A stretch of DNA of 64,000 nucleotides from Lachnospiraceae bacterium (GTDB lineage: Bacteria > Bacillota > Clostridia > Lachnospirales > Lachnospiraceae), in contig JAGAJL010000012.1 in the NCBI GenBank assembly GCA_017626095.1, positions 124,001-188,000 of the forward strand, read 5' to 3'. The stretch's first letter is position 1. The number at the start of each line of letters is the position of its first letter. A program made the position numbers and the translations under genes. Shown piece by piece: positions 26,647 to 36,194 of this stretch. The notes beneath the pieces were generated by a model. The model saw only the letters and a program-made list of their open reading frames with translations, searched no databases and was not told where the DNA came from.

Positions 26647-27909
26647 ATGAAAACTAAAACGGGGTCAAAAAAAAGTATTAGTTTTTTGTTGGGTGTATGT
26701 TCAACATTACAACTATTAACAATAGCGGGGATTAATGCATTCTCCATTATAGCGTTGATTTATGTTCTGTTTAAAATTCTTAGTACGAGAAGATTGCCAA
26801 TAGATAGAAAATCATTATTAATTATATTGTCATTACTTTTGTCGTTGATAAGTAATATTTTTATTTCAAATAGGTTATTACCTAATGCCGATCAATGGAA
26901 GGTAAGTTGTATTAAATCATCTGCTATTTTTGTTATTATTGTTTTATCGTATGTTTATATGAAGCATGAAAATGATACTGTCCTGAAAAATTTTTTTCGT
27001 GGCGTGTATTATTCGTGTTTAATTCAGTTAGGTTGGGGATATTTTCAGTTTATTATGTACTCGCTGCTTTCAATTGATATTAACCAACTAATATTTGTTG
27101 AGTGGTTACATATTTTTGATGTTTTTGAATCATTCAATACTAGAGGCCATTTTAATGTTACAGGATTAAATACTAATGCTGGTGTGCTAGCCCCAATCTT
27201 ACTATATCTTTTTTTTACTACCAAGAAAGAACTGATTAAAGTAATGGCTTTATTATTATTATTTATTTCAGGTAACTCCACTAATATGATTTGTGGTTTA
27301 TTGGTGTTGGCTATATTTGCTGTTAGCTTAGCACAAAAGAAAAATAGAATAAATAAACATAAACTAATTATGTTCAGTATTATTTTTTTATTATTCATAG
27401 TTTTGATAATGTTCCATCAAGATATTGTTGATCGTATATTGGTTATATATAAATCCTTATTAGACAGATTGAATTCAATAAGAACCTTAAATTGGACTGA
27501 AGGAAGCACATTTGTTCATTATAGATATTATAGTAGTTTTCCTACAATTATTGCATCCATTGGAGTGCTGAGGGTACTATTTGGGTTTGGATTTAAGTGC
27601 GGTGGAGCACCATTTGTCATCTTCTATAATCAATATCCTGATACAATATACGGCACTGAATCCGATCCGATTTCATTTTTATATGGATTAGGCATCTTTG
27701 GTTTGGTTATATTTTACTCAATATTGATAAAAATTGTAATGAACGGTAGGAAAATAGACAAAGCATATGCTATATATTTATCGATTATTTGCATAGGTGG
27801 AATTTTCTATAGTTTACAAATGAACTGGTTAATATTAATAGAATTGTTATTTACAGAAACTATAAGACGGAAAATGAAAATGAGTAAGTTAGTGGAGAAA
27901 ACAAAATGA
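26647..27909 (+). CDS. Wzy-like polysaccharide polymerase
   Basis: 420 residues from ATG 26647, chosen because TGAGG lies six bases upstream; a GTG at 26641 is in frame but too close to it. About 11 hydrophobic helices span the protein, with a large extracytoplasmic loop (about 280-345) carrying HYRYYSSFP and GFGFKCGG, as is usual for O-antigen polymerases, where sequence conservation is low. It overlaps the WbsX-like gene by ATGA and is close to the Wzx flippase, so it should polymerise the island's lipid-linked repeat units outside the membrane. Confidence 0.8.
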   Translation: MKTKTGSKKSISFLLGVCSTLQLLTIAGINAFSIIALIYVLFKILSTRRLPIDRKSLLIILSLLLSLISNIFISNRLLPNADQWKVSCIKSSAIFVIIVLSYVYMKHENDTVLKNFFRGVYYSCLIQLGWGYFQFIMYSLLSIDINQLIFVEWLHIFDVFESFNTRGHFNVTGLNTNAGVLAPILLYLFFTTKKELIKVMALLLLFISGNSTNMICGLLVLAIFAVSLAQKKNRINKHKLIMFSIIFLLFIVLIMFHQDIVDRILVIYKSLLDRLNSIRTLNWTEGSTFVHYRYYSSFPTIIASIGVLRVLFGFGFKCGGAPFVIFYNQYPDTIYGTESDPISFLYGLGIFGLVIFYSILIKIVMNGRKIDKAYAIYLSIICIGGIFYSLQMNWLILIELLFTETIRRKMKMSKLVEKTK

Positions 27910-29030
27910 AAAGAAAAACAAAAGTATTAGCATATTATCTCCCGGCATTTCACCGCATTAAGGAAAATGATGAATGGTATGGAGAGAATTTTACGGAATG
28001 GGATAACACAAAAAAAGCTGTTCCTTTATTTAAAAATCATAATCAGCCAAGGATTCCTATGGATTATTATGACTTGAGTAATATTGATACCGTAAAATGG
28101 CAGAATTCAATTGCTAGGCAACATGGTATTGATGGTTTTGTGTATTATCACTATTGGTTTAATCCTGACGGTCGCATGGTATTAGAACGTCCTGCTGAAG
28201 AAATGAATAGTAAATTGCGTGTAGAAGAAAAGATTGATTATTGTTTTTGTTGGGCTAACCAAGAATGGCGTAAAACATGGCATGAAGGAAGAGGGACGAC
28301 TTCGGAACTTCTTATTGAACAGATATATGGATGTGAAGAAGATTGGGATGCTCATTTAGAATATCTGCTTAAATTCTTTAGTGATGAAAAATATATAAAA
28401 GTAAATAATGCTCCAATGTTTCTAATTTTAAGACCTGAGGATATACCGAATTATGAAGAAATGTATGCATATTGGAACAGTTGGGCAAAGAAAAAAGGGT
28501 TTAATGGAATATATTTTGTTAGAATGCGAAATTCACATAGAGTAGATAAACTATCTATCAAGTGCAATGCTATTGTTGATTTTGAACCTAATTATACTAT
28601 AAACACCTCATATACAGTGGCATTAAAGCATTTTTGGCGATTAAAGACTTTTTTATTTTGGCATTTATCAAGATGGGAGTTTTATCCGAATTTGATTAAA
28701 AATAAAGTTAATTATGTTTCTTTTAACCGTACGATGAAGGAAAAGACAAATAGAAACATTAAAGAAACTTATTATTTGAGCTGTTTCGTTGATTGGGATA
28801 ACTCTCCTCGAAAGGGTAAAAGAGGGACGATTTTTACAAAATCCTCTCCAAAAGAATTCGAGAAAGAATTTGATTATTATTATTCAGAGTCTTTAAAAAA
28901 TGGAAATGATTATTTATTCTGCTTTGCTTGGAATGAATGGGGTGAAGGGGGGTATTTAGAGCCAGATACAAAGTATGGATATTCAAAATTAGAAGCAGTG
29001 AAAAGAGTAAAGGAAAAATATGAGGAATGA
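27906..29030 (+). CDS. WbsX-like (GH99-related) glycan-cluster protein
   Basis: 374 residues. AYYLPAFHRIKENDEWYGENFTEW, GFVYYHYWF, ANQEWRKTWH and CFAWNEWGEGGYLEPD are the conserved blocks of the WbsX family (PF14307, GH99-like), often annotated as lipopolysaccharide-biosynthesis transferases. Whether these proteins transfer or hydrolyse sugars is unsettled. No signal peptide is present, so it acts in the cytoplasm. Start and stop overlap both neighbours, so it is part of a tightly coupled operon with the polymerase and flippase. Confidence 0.9.
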   Translation: MKRKTKVLAYYLPAFHRIKENDEWYGENFTEWDNTKKAVPLFKNHNQPRIPMDYYDLSNIDTVKWQNSIARQHGIDGFVYYHYWFNPDGRMVLERPAEEMNSKLRVEEKIDYCFCWANQEWRKTWHEGRGTTSELLIEQIYGCEEDWDAHLEYLLKFFSDEKYIKVNNAPMFLILRPEDIPNYEEMYAYWNSWAKKKGFNGIYFVRMRNSHRVDKLSIKCNAIVDFEPNYTINTSYTVALKHFWRLKTFLFWHLSRWEFYPNLIKNKVNYVSFNRTMKEKTNRNIKETYYLSCFVDWDNSPRKGKRGTIFTKSSPKEFEKEFDYYYSESLKNGNDYLFCFAWNEWGEGGYLEPDTKYGYSKLEAVKRVKEKYEE

Positions 29031-30495
29031 GATTGGAAGTAACGATAATAACAATACTATAAAAAAAAATACATTTTACAATCTAATCAAAACTATCTCT
29101 ACTGTTTTGTTCCCGTTGATAATATTTCCATATACATCTAGAGTTCTGGGGCCAGAAAATCTTGGTAAAGTTAATTTTGCAAATTCCATTGTGAGCTATA
29201 TTTCATTATTAGCATCGTTTGGAATAAGTACATATGCCGTAAGGGAATGTGCAAAAGTAAAATCGGATAAAAGGGAACTATCAAGAGTAGGAAGTCAATT
29301 ATTCACCATTAATATTGTTTCAACCGTTATTGCATACATAGTATTACTAATTTGTTTTATGATAAGTTCAAAACTGAAAGAAGAATATTTCTTAATTTTA
29401 TTGTTGAGCTTTCCGGTTTTTTTTCAGACTTTAGGTGCTGATTGGATAAATACTGCAATGGAGGATTTGAAATTTGTATCTTTACGAACTATGCTTTTTC
29501 AACTCATTAGCATAATTGCTGTTTTTCTTTTTGTTAGAGACGCAAAAGATTATTTCTTATTCGCAGTTATTTCGGCAGGTGCTTCAATAGGTGCCAATTG
29601 CTTAAATATATATCATAGAAAAAAGTATTGTTGCCTAAAAATTGTAAAGGAATGCAATGTTAAGCAACGCATTAAGCCAATTATTTTTTTGTTTGCCCTT
29701 ACTTTATCTCAAACTATATTTTTAAATGTGGATACCACTATGATTGGTTTTTTTCATGGAGATATTGAAGTGGGATTTTATAGTGTAGCTGTAAAAATAT
29801 ATAATTTAGCAAGTACGCTTATATCTGCTATAACTATTGTTGTAATCCCTCAATTATCATTATTATCATCGGTAAATCAGAATGAATCTATTGAAAAAGT
29901 ACAGAGATATGCCCTTAATTATATTCTTACTCTTGGCATTCCAATAGTTGTGGGAATAAACATTTTAACCCCTGGTATAATCCACATCATTTCAGGACCA
30001 GATTATTATCAAGCAGTTTCACCATTAAGAATACTATCGATCGCTTTGCTTCTTGTTATGCTCGGCGGCGCATTTATTGGTAATGTGGTTTTGATACCTA
30101 ATGGAAATGAAAAAATATTTATGTTTGCGACTGTTATTGCAACAATACTAAATTGTATATTGAATTATTGCTTGATTCCCAAGTATGGAATTATTGCTGC
30201 TGCATACACAACTGTGATTTCAGAGGCTATAATTCTTTTAATTACATTTTTTAAAGGGAGAGAATATATTAAAATTAAAAGTATATATAAATGTTTTGTT
30301 CTTCCAATTGTTGGTGCTGTTCCGTTCGTGCTTATATCATGGATTTTGTCTAGATATGTTCAAAATATTTTTATCCATACCGTTGTTACTATTGTTGTAT
30401 GTTGTATAGAGTATATAATTGTTGAATTATTAGTAAAAAATGAATTTATTTCTGAATACATTATAAGTGTTAGTAAAGAAAGGAGGAACAGGTAG
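29020..30495 (+). CDS. Wzx-type repeat-unit flippase
   Basis: 491 residues with about 12-14 membrane helices. The start NTFYNLIKTISTVLFPLIIF, PYTSRVLGPENLGKVNFA, FGISTYAVRECA and LGADWINTAME are the typical polysaccharide flippase blocks of the MOP/MATE-like superfamily. It overlaps the preceding gene by 11 bases and has an AAAGGA site. It would move undecaprenyl-linked repeat units outward for the polymerase at 26647. Confidence 0.95.
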   Translation: MRNEIGSNDNNNTIKKNTFYNLIKTISTVLFPLIIFPYTSRVLGPENLGKVNFANSIVSYISLLASFGISTYAVRECAKVKSDKRELSRVGSQLFTINIVSTVIAYIVLLICFMISSKLKEEYFLILLLSFPVFFQTLGADWINTAMEDLKFVSLRTMLFQLISIIAVFLFVRDAKDYFLFAVISAGASIGANCLNIYHRKKYCCLKIVKECNVKQRIKPIIFLFALTLSQTIFLNVDTTMIGFFHGDIEVGFYSVAVKIYNLASTLISAITIVVIPQLSLLSSVNQNESIEKVQRYALNYILTLGIPIVVGINILTPGIIHIISGPDYYQAVSPLRILSIALLLVMLGGAFIGNVVLIPNGNEKIFMFATVIATILNCILNYCLIPKYGIIAAAYTTVISEAIILLITFFKGREYIKIKSIYKCFVLPIVGAVPFVLISWILSRYVQNIFIHTVVTIVVCCIEYIIVELLVKNEFISEYIISVSKERRNR

Positions 30496-30496
30496 G

Positions 30497-31381
30497 ATGA
30501 GTATTGACATATTTGTGGTTACACATAAAAAGTATAAGTTACCTCACCTTAACATATACAAACCAATTGTGGCGGGAGCCTTTGAGTATGATATGGATTT
30601 GTTTCCTAAGAACTATCTTAAAGATGATGTGGGTGATAATATATCGCATTTACATGATCTTTATTCAGAATATACAGTGACTTATTGGGCTTGGAAAAAC
30701 TCGAAAGCAGATATTATAGGAATCAATCATTATAGACGGTATTTTATCAAAGGTGGATGGTTTAACTATTTTTTATGTTTGTTTAATCCTTCAAAATTAC
30801 TAGATAAATTTGTATTAAATGAAAAAGATATAAATACTCTCTTCGAAGAACATTATCAGTGTATTATGCCAAAAAAACAGTGGCGTGTGAATAGAACAGT
30901 AAGAGAAGAGTTTCTTTCTGCAAATTCAGCTGAACTGTTAAATACTGTAGAAAAAGTAATTGATAGATTTACTCCAGAGTATTCGCCATATTTTACAAAG
31001 GTTTTTGATTCAACTGAAAATTATCAAAAGTGTATTTGTGTAATGACAAAAGAGTATTTTGATAAATATTCGAATTGGATTTTTGACATTTTTGAAGAAT
31101 TAAAAAAAACTGGTTTCAATGGAAGTAACAGAGAATTTGCTTTTTTAGGAGAAAGATTAATAAATGTTTGGGTTGAATATCAAAAAAACGAATGCAAATT
31201 ACTGGTGAAAGAGTGCTTCTTTATAAATACTGAGTTTCCTATGTTTGCCGTGTTTAAGAACCATACAGAACTAATTATCCCAAGATGGATAAAGTTTTTT
31301 TTGCGTATAGTATCTAAATTGGGAATAGAGATAGTGATTGGGAATGGTAATTGCAAAATACAAAGGAGGACATATAAATGA
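30497..31381 (+). CDS. DUF4422 glycan-cluster protein, probable glycosyltransferase
   Basis: 294 residues, started at ATG 30497 after AAAGGAGGAAC; an in-frame upstream start lies inside the flippase gene. MSIDIFVVTHKKYKLP, NISHLHDLYSEYTVTYWAWKN and IGINHYRRYF are DUF4422 (PF14393) hallmarks; the family is found in capsule clusters and is generally taken to be glycosyltransferases. No membrane helix is evident. It overlaps rfbF by ATGA. Confidence 0.88.
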   Translation: MSIDIFVVTHKKYKLPHLNIYKPIVAGAFEYDMDLFPKNYLKDDVGDNISHLHDLYSEYTVTYWAWKNSKADIIGINHYRRYFIKGGWFNYFLCLFNPSKLLDKFVLNEKDINTLFEEHYQCIMPKKQWRVNRTVREEFLSANSAELLNTVEKVIDRFTPEYSPYFTKVFDSTENYQKCICVMTKEYFDKYSNWIFDIFEELKKTGFNGSNREFAFLGERLINVWVEYQKNECKLLVKECFFINTEFPMFAVFKNHTELIIPRWIKFFLRIVSKLGIEIVIGNGNCKIQRRTYK

Positions 31382-32160
31382 AAGTAGTTATATTAGCAGG
31401 AGGATTCGGGACAAGGATTTCCGAAGAATCTGTATTTAAACCAAAGCCAATGATCGAAATAGGTGGAATGCCTATTCTCTGGCATATAATGAAAACTTAT
31501 TCTTATTACGGTTTCAATGAATTTATCATTTGTGCTGGATATAAGCAGCATGTGATTAAAGAATGGTTTGCCGATTATTTCCTTCACACTTCTGATATTA
31601 CATTCGACTATACAAATGGTAACAATGAAATGATTGTTCATAGCAAGCATGTTGAACCATGGAAGGTTACTGTCGTGAATACTGGCTTAAATACACAAAC
31701 AGGTGGTCGTGTTAAACGTATCAGAGACCATGTTGGTGATGAAGACTTTATGCTCACATACGGTGATGCAGTTGGAGATATAAACATAAAAGAATTAGTG
31801 GATTTTCACCATAAACATGGAAAAATCGGTACGATGTCAATGTATAACTTTGGCCAGAACAAAGGTGTTGTTGAAGTTGGAAAAGATGGAGTAATTGATG
31901 TGTTCAGAGAGAAGTCTGACACAGACGGAGATTTAATAAACATTGGATTTATGGTATTCAAACCTGAAATCTTCAATTACATTGAGGGCGATACGACACC
32001 TTTTGAAAAAGAACCTTTGGCTAATTTGGTGAAGGATAAAGAATTAGTAGGATATATTCACAAGGGATATTGGCAGTGTATGGATACATTACGTGAAAAG
32101 CAGCAAATAGAGAAACTGTGGGAATCTGGTAATGCTCCTTGGAAACTATGGGAGGACTGA
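31378..32160 (+). CDS. rfbF: Glucose-1-phosphate cytidylyltransferase
   Basis: 260 residues, full length for the family. The nucleotide-binding start VILAGGFGTRISEESVFKPKPM with its Arg and Lys, GGMPILWHIMK, YGDAVGDI (metal Asp) and WQCMDTLREKQQIE match RfbF/DdhA, which makes CDP-glucose from glucose-1-phosphate and CTP. It is the first step of the CDP-3,6-dideoxyhexose pathway and is followed two bases later by the dehydratase. Confidence 0.96.
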   Translation: MKVVILAGGFGTRISEESVFKPKPMIEIGGMPILWHIMKTYSYYGFNEFIICAGYKQHVIKEWFADYFLHTSDITFDYTNGNNEMIVHSKHVEPWKVTVVNTGLNTQTGGRVKRIRDHVGDEDFMLTYGDAVGDINIKELVDFHHKHGKIGTMSMYNFGQNKGVVEVGKDGVIDVFREKSDTDGDLINIGFMVFKPEIFNYIEGDTTPFEKEPLANLVKDKELVGYIHKGYWQCMDTLREKQQIEKLWESGNAPWKLWED

Positions 32161-32161
32161 T

Positions 32162-33226
32162 ATGTTGGATTTTTATAAAGGTAAAAAAGTATTAGTTACT
32201 GGACATACCGGCTTCAAGGGTTCTTGGCTTTGCAGGATTCTGGTAAACGCTGGAGCAGAAGTTACCGGTTATTCTCTTAATCCACCTACCAACCCATCTC
32301 TTTTCGAGATTGCTGGGTTAGAAGATAAGATGAACAGTGTCACAGGGGATATAAGAGACTATGAGCATCTTTATCGCACCTGTGAAGATGTGCAACCCGA
32401 GATTGTTTTCCATCTTGCTGCACAGCCAATAGTGCGTGACAGCTATAAAGAACCCAAATACACATATGAAACAAATGTAATGGGTACAGTTAATCTCTTG
32501 GAATGTGTTCGTCACTTTCCATGTGTAAAGTCTGTACTTAATGTCACAACCGATAAGGTATACCACAACAATGAGTGGTGCTGGGGATATAGAGAGGATG
32601 AACCTCTTGATGGATATGATCCATACTCTAATTCCAAATCATGTTCTGAATTAGTTACACACAGCTATAAAAGTAGCTTTTTTGATGCAAAAGACATCGC
32701 TGTTTCTACTGCAAGAGCTGGAAATGTTATCGGTGGAGGAGACTTTGCCAATGACCGCATCGTCCCAGATTGCGTAAGGGCGATGAAGGATGGAAAGGTT
32801 ATTGGAGTTAGAAATCCATATTCTACACGCCCATACCAGCACGTTTTGGAACCGTTGGCGGTCTATCTGACAATAGCTCAGAGGCAATATGAGGACCACT
32901 CATACCAAGGCTATTACAATGTCGGTCCTGATGACTGTGACTGTGTTACAACAGGTGATTTGGTTGACCTTTTCTGCAAACACTGGGGAGAAGATGCTAA
33001 ATGGGACAATCAGGCAGAAGAAAATGCACCTCATGAGGCAAACTTCCTAAAGCTTGATTGTAGCAAAATCAAGTCAGTATTCGGTTGGAAGCCTAGATGG
33101 CATATGGAAGAGTGTATGGATAAGGTGTGTGAATTCTCTAAAGTATGGTTAGCTGGTGGGGATATTCCTGCCGAAATGGATAAAGAGATTAAAGAATTTT
33201 TTGATGGAGGGAAATATAATGGCTAA
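32162..33226 (+). CDS. rfbG: CDP-glucose 4,6-dehydratase
   Basis: 354 residues, started at ATG 32162 with GGAGG just upstream. The extended SDR fold is shown by the NAD loop GHTGFKGSWL, HLAAQPIVRDSYKEP, NVTTDKVYHN and the catalytic YSNSK. It converts CDP-glucose to CDP-4-keto-6-deoxyglucose. It overlaps the rfbH start by eight bases. Confidence 0.96.
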   Translation: MLDFYKGKKVLVTGHTGFKGSWLCRILVNAGAEVTGYSLNPPTNPSLFEIAGLEDKMNSVTGDIRDYEHLYRTCEDVQPEIVFHLAAQPIVRDSYKEPKYTYETNVMGTVNLLECVRHFPCVKSVLNVTTDKVYHNNEWCWGYREDEPLDGYDPYSNSKSCSELVTHSYKSSFFDAKDIAVSTARAGNVIGGGDFANDRIVPDCVRAMKDGKVIGVRNPYSTRPYQHVLEPLAVYLTIAQRQYEDHSYQGYYNVGPDDCDCVTTGDLVDLFCKHWGEDAKWDNQAEENAPHEANFLKLDCSKIKSVFGWKPRWHMEECMDKVCEFSKVWLAGGDIPAEMDKEIKEFFDGGKYNG

Positions 33227-34574
33227 ATGGAAAAATGAAGCAGAAGCTAGAGAAGAGATTAAATCGCTTGTTGGCGAGTTCTATAAAGAGTTTAAGGAAC
33301 CTGTAGAATCAAAGGAAAACTTTAAACCAGGAGATCGTATCAGCTATGCATCTCGTGTATATGACGAAAAAGAAATGCAGTCTTTAACTGATGCAATGCT
33401 GGACTTCTGGCTTACAACTGGTAGATTTTCTAAAGAATTTGAAAAGAACTTTGCTGAATGGATTGGAGTGAAGTATGCTCATCTTGTGAATAGCGGTTCT
33501 TCTGCTAATTTGATTGCTTTTTCTGCCTTAACCGCTCCTGAGCTTGGCGATAGACAGATTAAAAAGGGTGATGAGGTTATTACTGTTGCCTGTGGCTTCC
33601 CAACTACTATTAACCCGATTATCCAGTATGGTGCTGTTCCAGTATTCCTTGATGTAACTGTTCCTCAGTACAACATTGATGTTGAACAGCTGGAAGCTGC
33701 ATATACAGAAAAGACCAAAGCTGTTATGATTGCTCACACTCTCGGTAATCCTTTTGATTTAAAGGCAGTCAAGGAATTCTGTGATAAGCATAATTTGTGG
33801 CTTGTTGAAGATAATTGTGACGCATTAGGTTCTAAATATACTATTGATGGTGTAACCAAGTATACAGGAACATGGGGTGATATTGGCACTTCATCTTTCT
33901 ATCCTCCTCATCATATGACTATGGGTGAAGGTGGAGCTGTATATACAAACAATCCTCTACTTAACCGTCTTATTCTTTCTTACCGTGACTGGGGAAGAGA
34001 TTGCATCTGCGTGTCTGGACAGGATAACCTTTGTGGTCATAGATGGGATGGACAATTTGGAGAGTTGCCAGTAGGCTATGATCACAAATATACTTATTCT
34101 CACTTTGGCTACAATCTGAAGGTGACTGATCTTCAGGCAGCAGTTGGTGTTGAGCAGCTCAAGAAGTTCCCTTCATTCATCGAAAGAAGAAAGCACAACT
34201 GGGCTAGACTTCATGCAGCACTTGAGGATATTCAGGACAAGATTATTCTTCCTGAACCTGCAGAAAACTCTGATCCTTCCTGGTTTGGTTTCCTGATTTC
34301 TGTTCGTCCTGAGACTGGACTTAATAGAAATGATGTAACGAAGTATATTGAAAGCAAGAATGTACAGACTAGACTTCTTTTCTCAGGAAACATTGTTAAG
34401 CAGCCTTGCTTTAATGAGATCAGAGGAACAGATGCATACAGAGTGGTAGGTAATCTGGAAAACAGCGATTTTGTTGTAAACAATACATTCTGGGTAGGTG
34501 TATACCCTGGAATGACCGATACAATGATTGATTACATGGCTCAGGTTATTAAGGAAGCTGTGGGAAACAAATGA
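33219..34574 (+). CDS. rfbH: CDP-4-keto-6-deoxyglucose 3-dehydratase (E1)
   Basis: 451 residues from ATG 33219 (GGAGGG upstream). An aminotransferase-fold PLP enzyme in which the usual catalytic Lys is replaced by His in YPPHHMTMGEGG, the E1/DdhC hallmark for C-3 deoxygenation. The [2Fe-2S] cysteines are visible as a Cys in EDNCDALG and, about 61 residues later, CIC then a Cys seven residues on (C-X-C-X7-C). E1 needs an electron-delivering reductase (DdhD/RfbI, E3), but none is seen in the window. Confidence 0.95.
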   Translation: MAKWKNEAEAREEIKSLVGEFYKEFKEPVESKENFKPGDRISYASRVYDEKEMQSLTDAMLDFWLTTGRFSKEFEKNFAEWIGVKYAHLVNSGSSANLIAFSALTAPELGDRQIKKGDEVITVACGFPTTINPIIQYGAVPVFLDVTVPQYNIDVEQLEAAYTEKTKAVMIAHTLGNPFDLKAVKEFCDKHNLWLVEDNCDALGSKYTIDGVTKYTGTWGDIGTSSFYPPHHMTMGEGGAVYTNNPLLNRLILSYRDWGRDCICVSGQDNLCGHRWDGQFGELPVGYDHKYTYSHFGYNLKVTDLQAAVGVEQLKKFPSFIERRKHNWARLHAALEDIQDKIILPEPAENSDPSWFGFLISVRPETGLNRNDVTKYIESKNVQTRLLFSGNIVKQPCFNEIRGTDAYRVVGNLENSDFVVNNTFWVGVYPGMTDTMIDYMAQVIKEAVGNK

Positions 34575-35485
34575 GAAAAGCAATAGTTACAGGAGCAAAT
34601 GGTTTTATAGGAACAGCACTTTGCAGAGAACTTTCTAATCAAGGAATATCTGTAATTGCTGTAGTGAGAAATGTAGAAGAGAATATATCTAATATTGAAA
34701 ATCTTAGTGGATTAAGGGTTGTATACTCTGATTTATCTGAATTTAAAAATTTACATGAAAAGATTTCGGATAGAGATGTAGATGTTCTCTACCATTTGGC
34801 CTGGGTAGGAAGTGCAGGCCCATTAAGAGGAAATGCCGAAGTGCAGTTCAACAATATTAGATATACTTGCGATACTGTAAAAGCGTGTTCAAAGATGAAT
34901 TGCAAACGTTTTGTTTTTGCTTCGAGTATCATGGAATATGAAATCGAGGCTATAATGGCAACAGATGCGACACCTGGCCTTAATACTTTGTATTCAAGTG
35001 CCAAAGTTTCAGCAGATTATTTGGCAAGAACAATTGCTGGGTCTTTAGGAGTAGATTATATAAGAGCTGTAATAAGTAATATATATGGTCCAGGTGAATT
35101 GAGTCCAAGACTTGTAAATACAAGCATAAGAAAATTATTGAATGGCGAACATTGTGCTTTTTCTGCCGGTGAGCAAACTTACGATTTTATCTATATAGAC
35201 GATGCGGCAAAAACATTTGTGGCAATAGGAGAAAAAGGTATTGCTAACCGTACTTATTATATTGGTAGTCAGAATCCAAAGCCTTTGAAAGAATTCTTAT
35301 GTGAACTTCGAGATCAGGTCGATCCAAATATTGGAATTGGGCTTGGCGAAATTCCTTTCAATGGTGTTTCATTAACATATAACGAGTTCAATGTTCATGC
35401 AGTGAAAGAGGATACAGGATTCGTACCTACAGTGTCTTTTGCGGAGGGAATTAGAAGCACAATAAAATGGATTAAGGAGAACTAA
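34571..35485 (+). CDS. SDR-family sugar-nucleotide reductase, probably CDP-3,6-dideoxyhexose 4-reductase
   Basis: 304 residues, overlapping rfbH by ATGA. GANGFIGTALC is the NAD(P) loop; FASSIMEY and YSSAK give the SDR Ser and the Tyr/Lys pair; YDFIYIDDAAK is typical of extended SDRs. By position after rfbF, rfbG and rfbH it should reduce the 4-keto group of the CDP-3,6-dideoxy sugar, like AscF, RfbJ or Prt. Which stereoisomer it makes cannot be read from sequence; the RmlC-like gene next door favours an ascarylose-type outcome. Confidence 0.82.
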   Translation: MRKAIVTGANGFIGTALCRELSNQGISVIAVVRNVEENISNIENLSGLRVVYSDLSEFKNLHEKISDRDVDVLYHLAWVGSAGPLRGNAEVQFNNIRYTCDTVKACSKMNCKRFVFASSIMEYEIEAIMATDATPGLNTLYSSAKVSADYLARTIAGSLGVDYIRAVISNIYGPGELSPRLVNTSIRKLLNGEHCAFSAGEQTYDFIYIDDAAKTFVAIGEKGIANRTYYIGSQNPKPLKEFLCELRDQVDPNIGIGLGEIPFNGVSLTYNEFNVHAVKEDTGFVPTVSFAEGIRSTIKWIKEN

Positions 35486-35488
35486 GTT

Positions 35489-36052
35489 ATGTCGAATTTT
35501 TCATTTACAAAGCTTCAGCTAGAAGGAGCATATCTAATTGAGTATTTCTCAGCAGGCGACAATAGAGGTGGTTTCTCTAAATCTTTTGAAAAGGATATTT
35601 ATAAAGAGGCAGGAATAGATTTTTCTTTAAATGAAACTTTTATTTCTGTTTCAGCTAAAAATGTTATTCGTGGACTACATTTCCAAACCAGAAATCCTCA
35701 GGCAAAATTGGTTAGTGTACCAAAGGGAAAAGTTTATGATGTCATTGTGGATTTACGACCTGAGAGCCCTACTTTTAAGAAGTGGGAAGGATATGAATTG
35801 AGCGATCAGAACCATAAGGCACTGTATGTTCCTAGAGGGTTTGCACATGGATTTGTTTCACTTGAAGATGGGACATTGATGATGTATCAGTGCGATGGAG
35901 CCTATGATATGGAAACAGATACAGGCATCAGGTTTGATGATCCTGATATCGGAATTGAATGGCCTGTAGATTTAAAAGAAACAATTCATTCTACAAGGGA
36001 TCTTGGTCTACAAAGTTTTGCAGAATATGTGATTTCTGTAAGGGATTGCTGA
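35489..36052 (+). CDS. RmlC-like sugar-nucleotide 3,5-(or 5-)epimerase
   Basis: 187 residues, the usual RmlC size. NVIRGLHFQ (catalytic His), QAKLVSVPKGKVYDVIVDLRPESPTF, VPRGFAHGF and DDPDIGIEWP are the cupin-fold family blocks. It follows the SDR by three bases. In this position it can be an AscE-type CDP-sugar C5-epimerase; alternatively it is RmlC proper, serving dTDP-rhamnose with rfbD at 46992. No rmlA or rmlB is present in the window. Confidence 0.88.
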   Translation: MSNFSFTKLQLEGAYLIEYFSAGDNRGGFSKSFEKDIYKEAGIDFSLNETFISVSAKNVIRGLHFQTRNPQAKLVSVPKGKVYDVIVDLRPESPTFKKWEGYELSDQNHKALYVPRGFAHGFVSLEDGTLMMYQCDGAYDMETDTGIRFDDPDIGIEWPVDLKETIHSTRDLGLQSFAEYVISVRDC

Positions 36053-36194
36053 TAAAAATATTTTCTATTTTTTTCGTGGATTTGTTAGTGTATTTTGAAG
36101 TCAATTAATTGAATGGTTGTGATAAAGGATATAGGAATATGTTTTCTATATTTAGTGATGAGAATTAAGTCGGTAACAGGAGAGTGTAAGTGAT

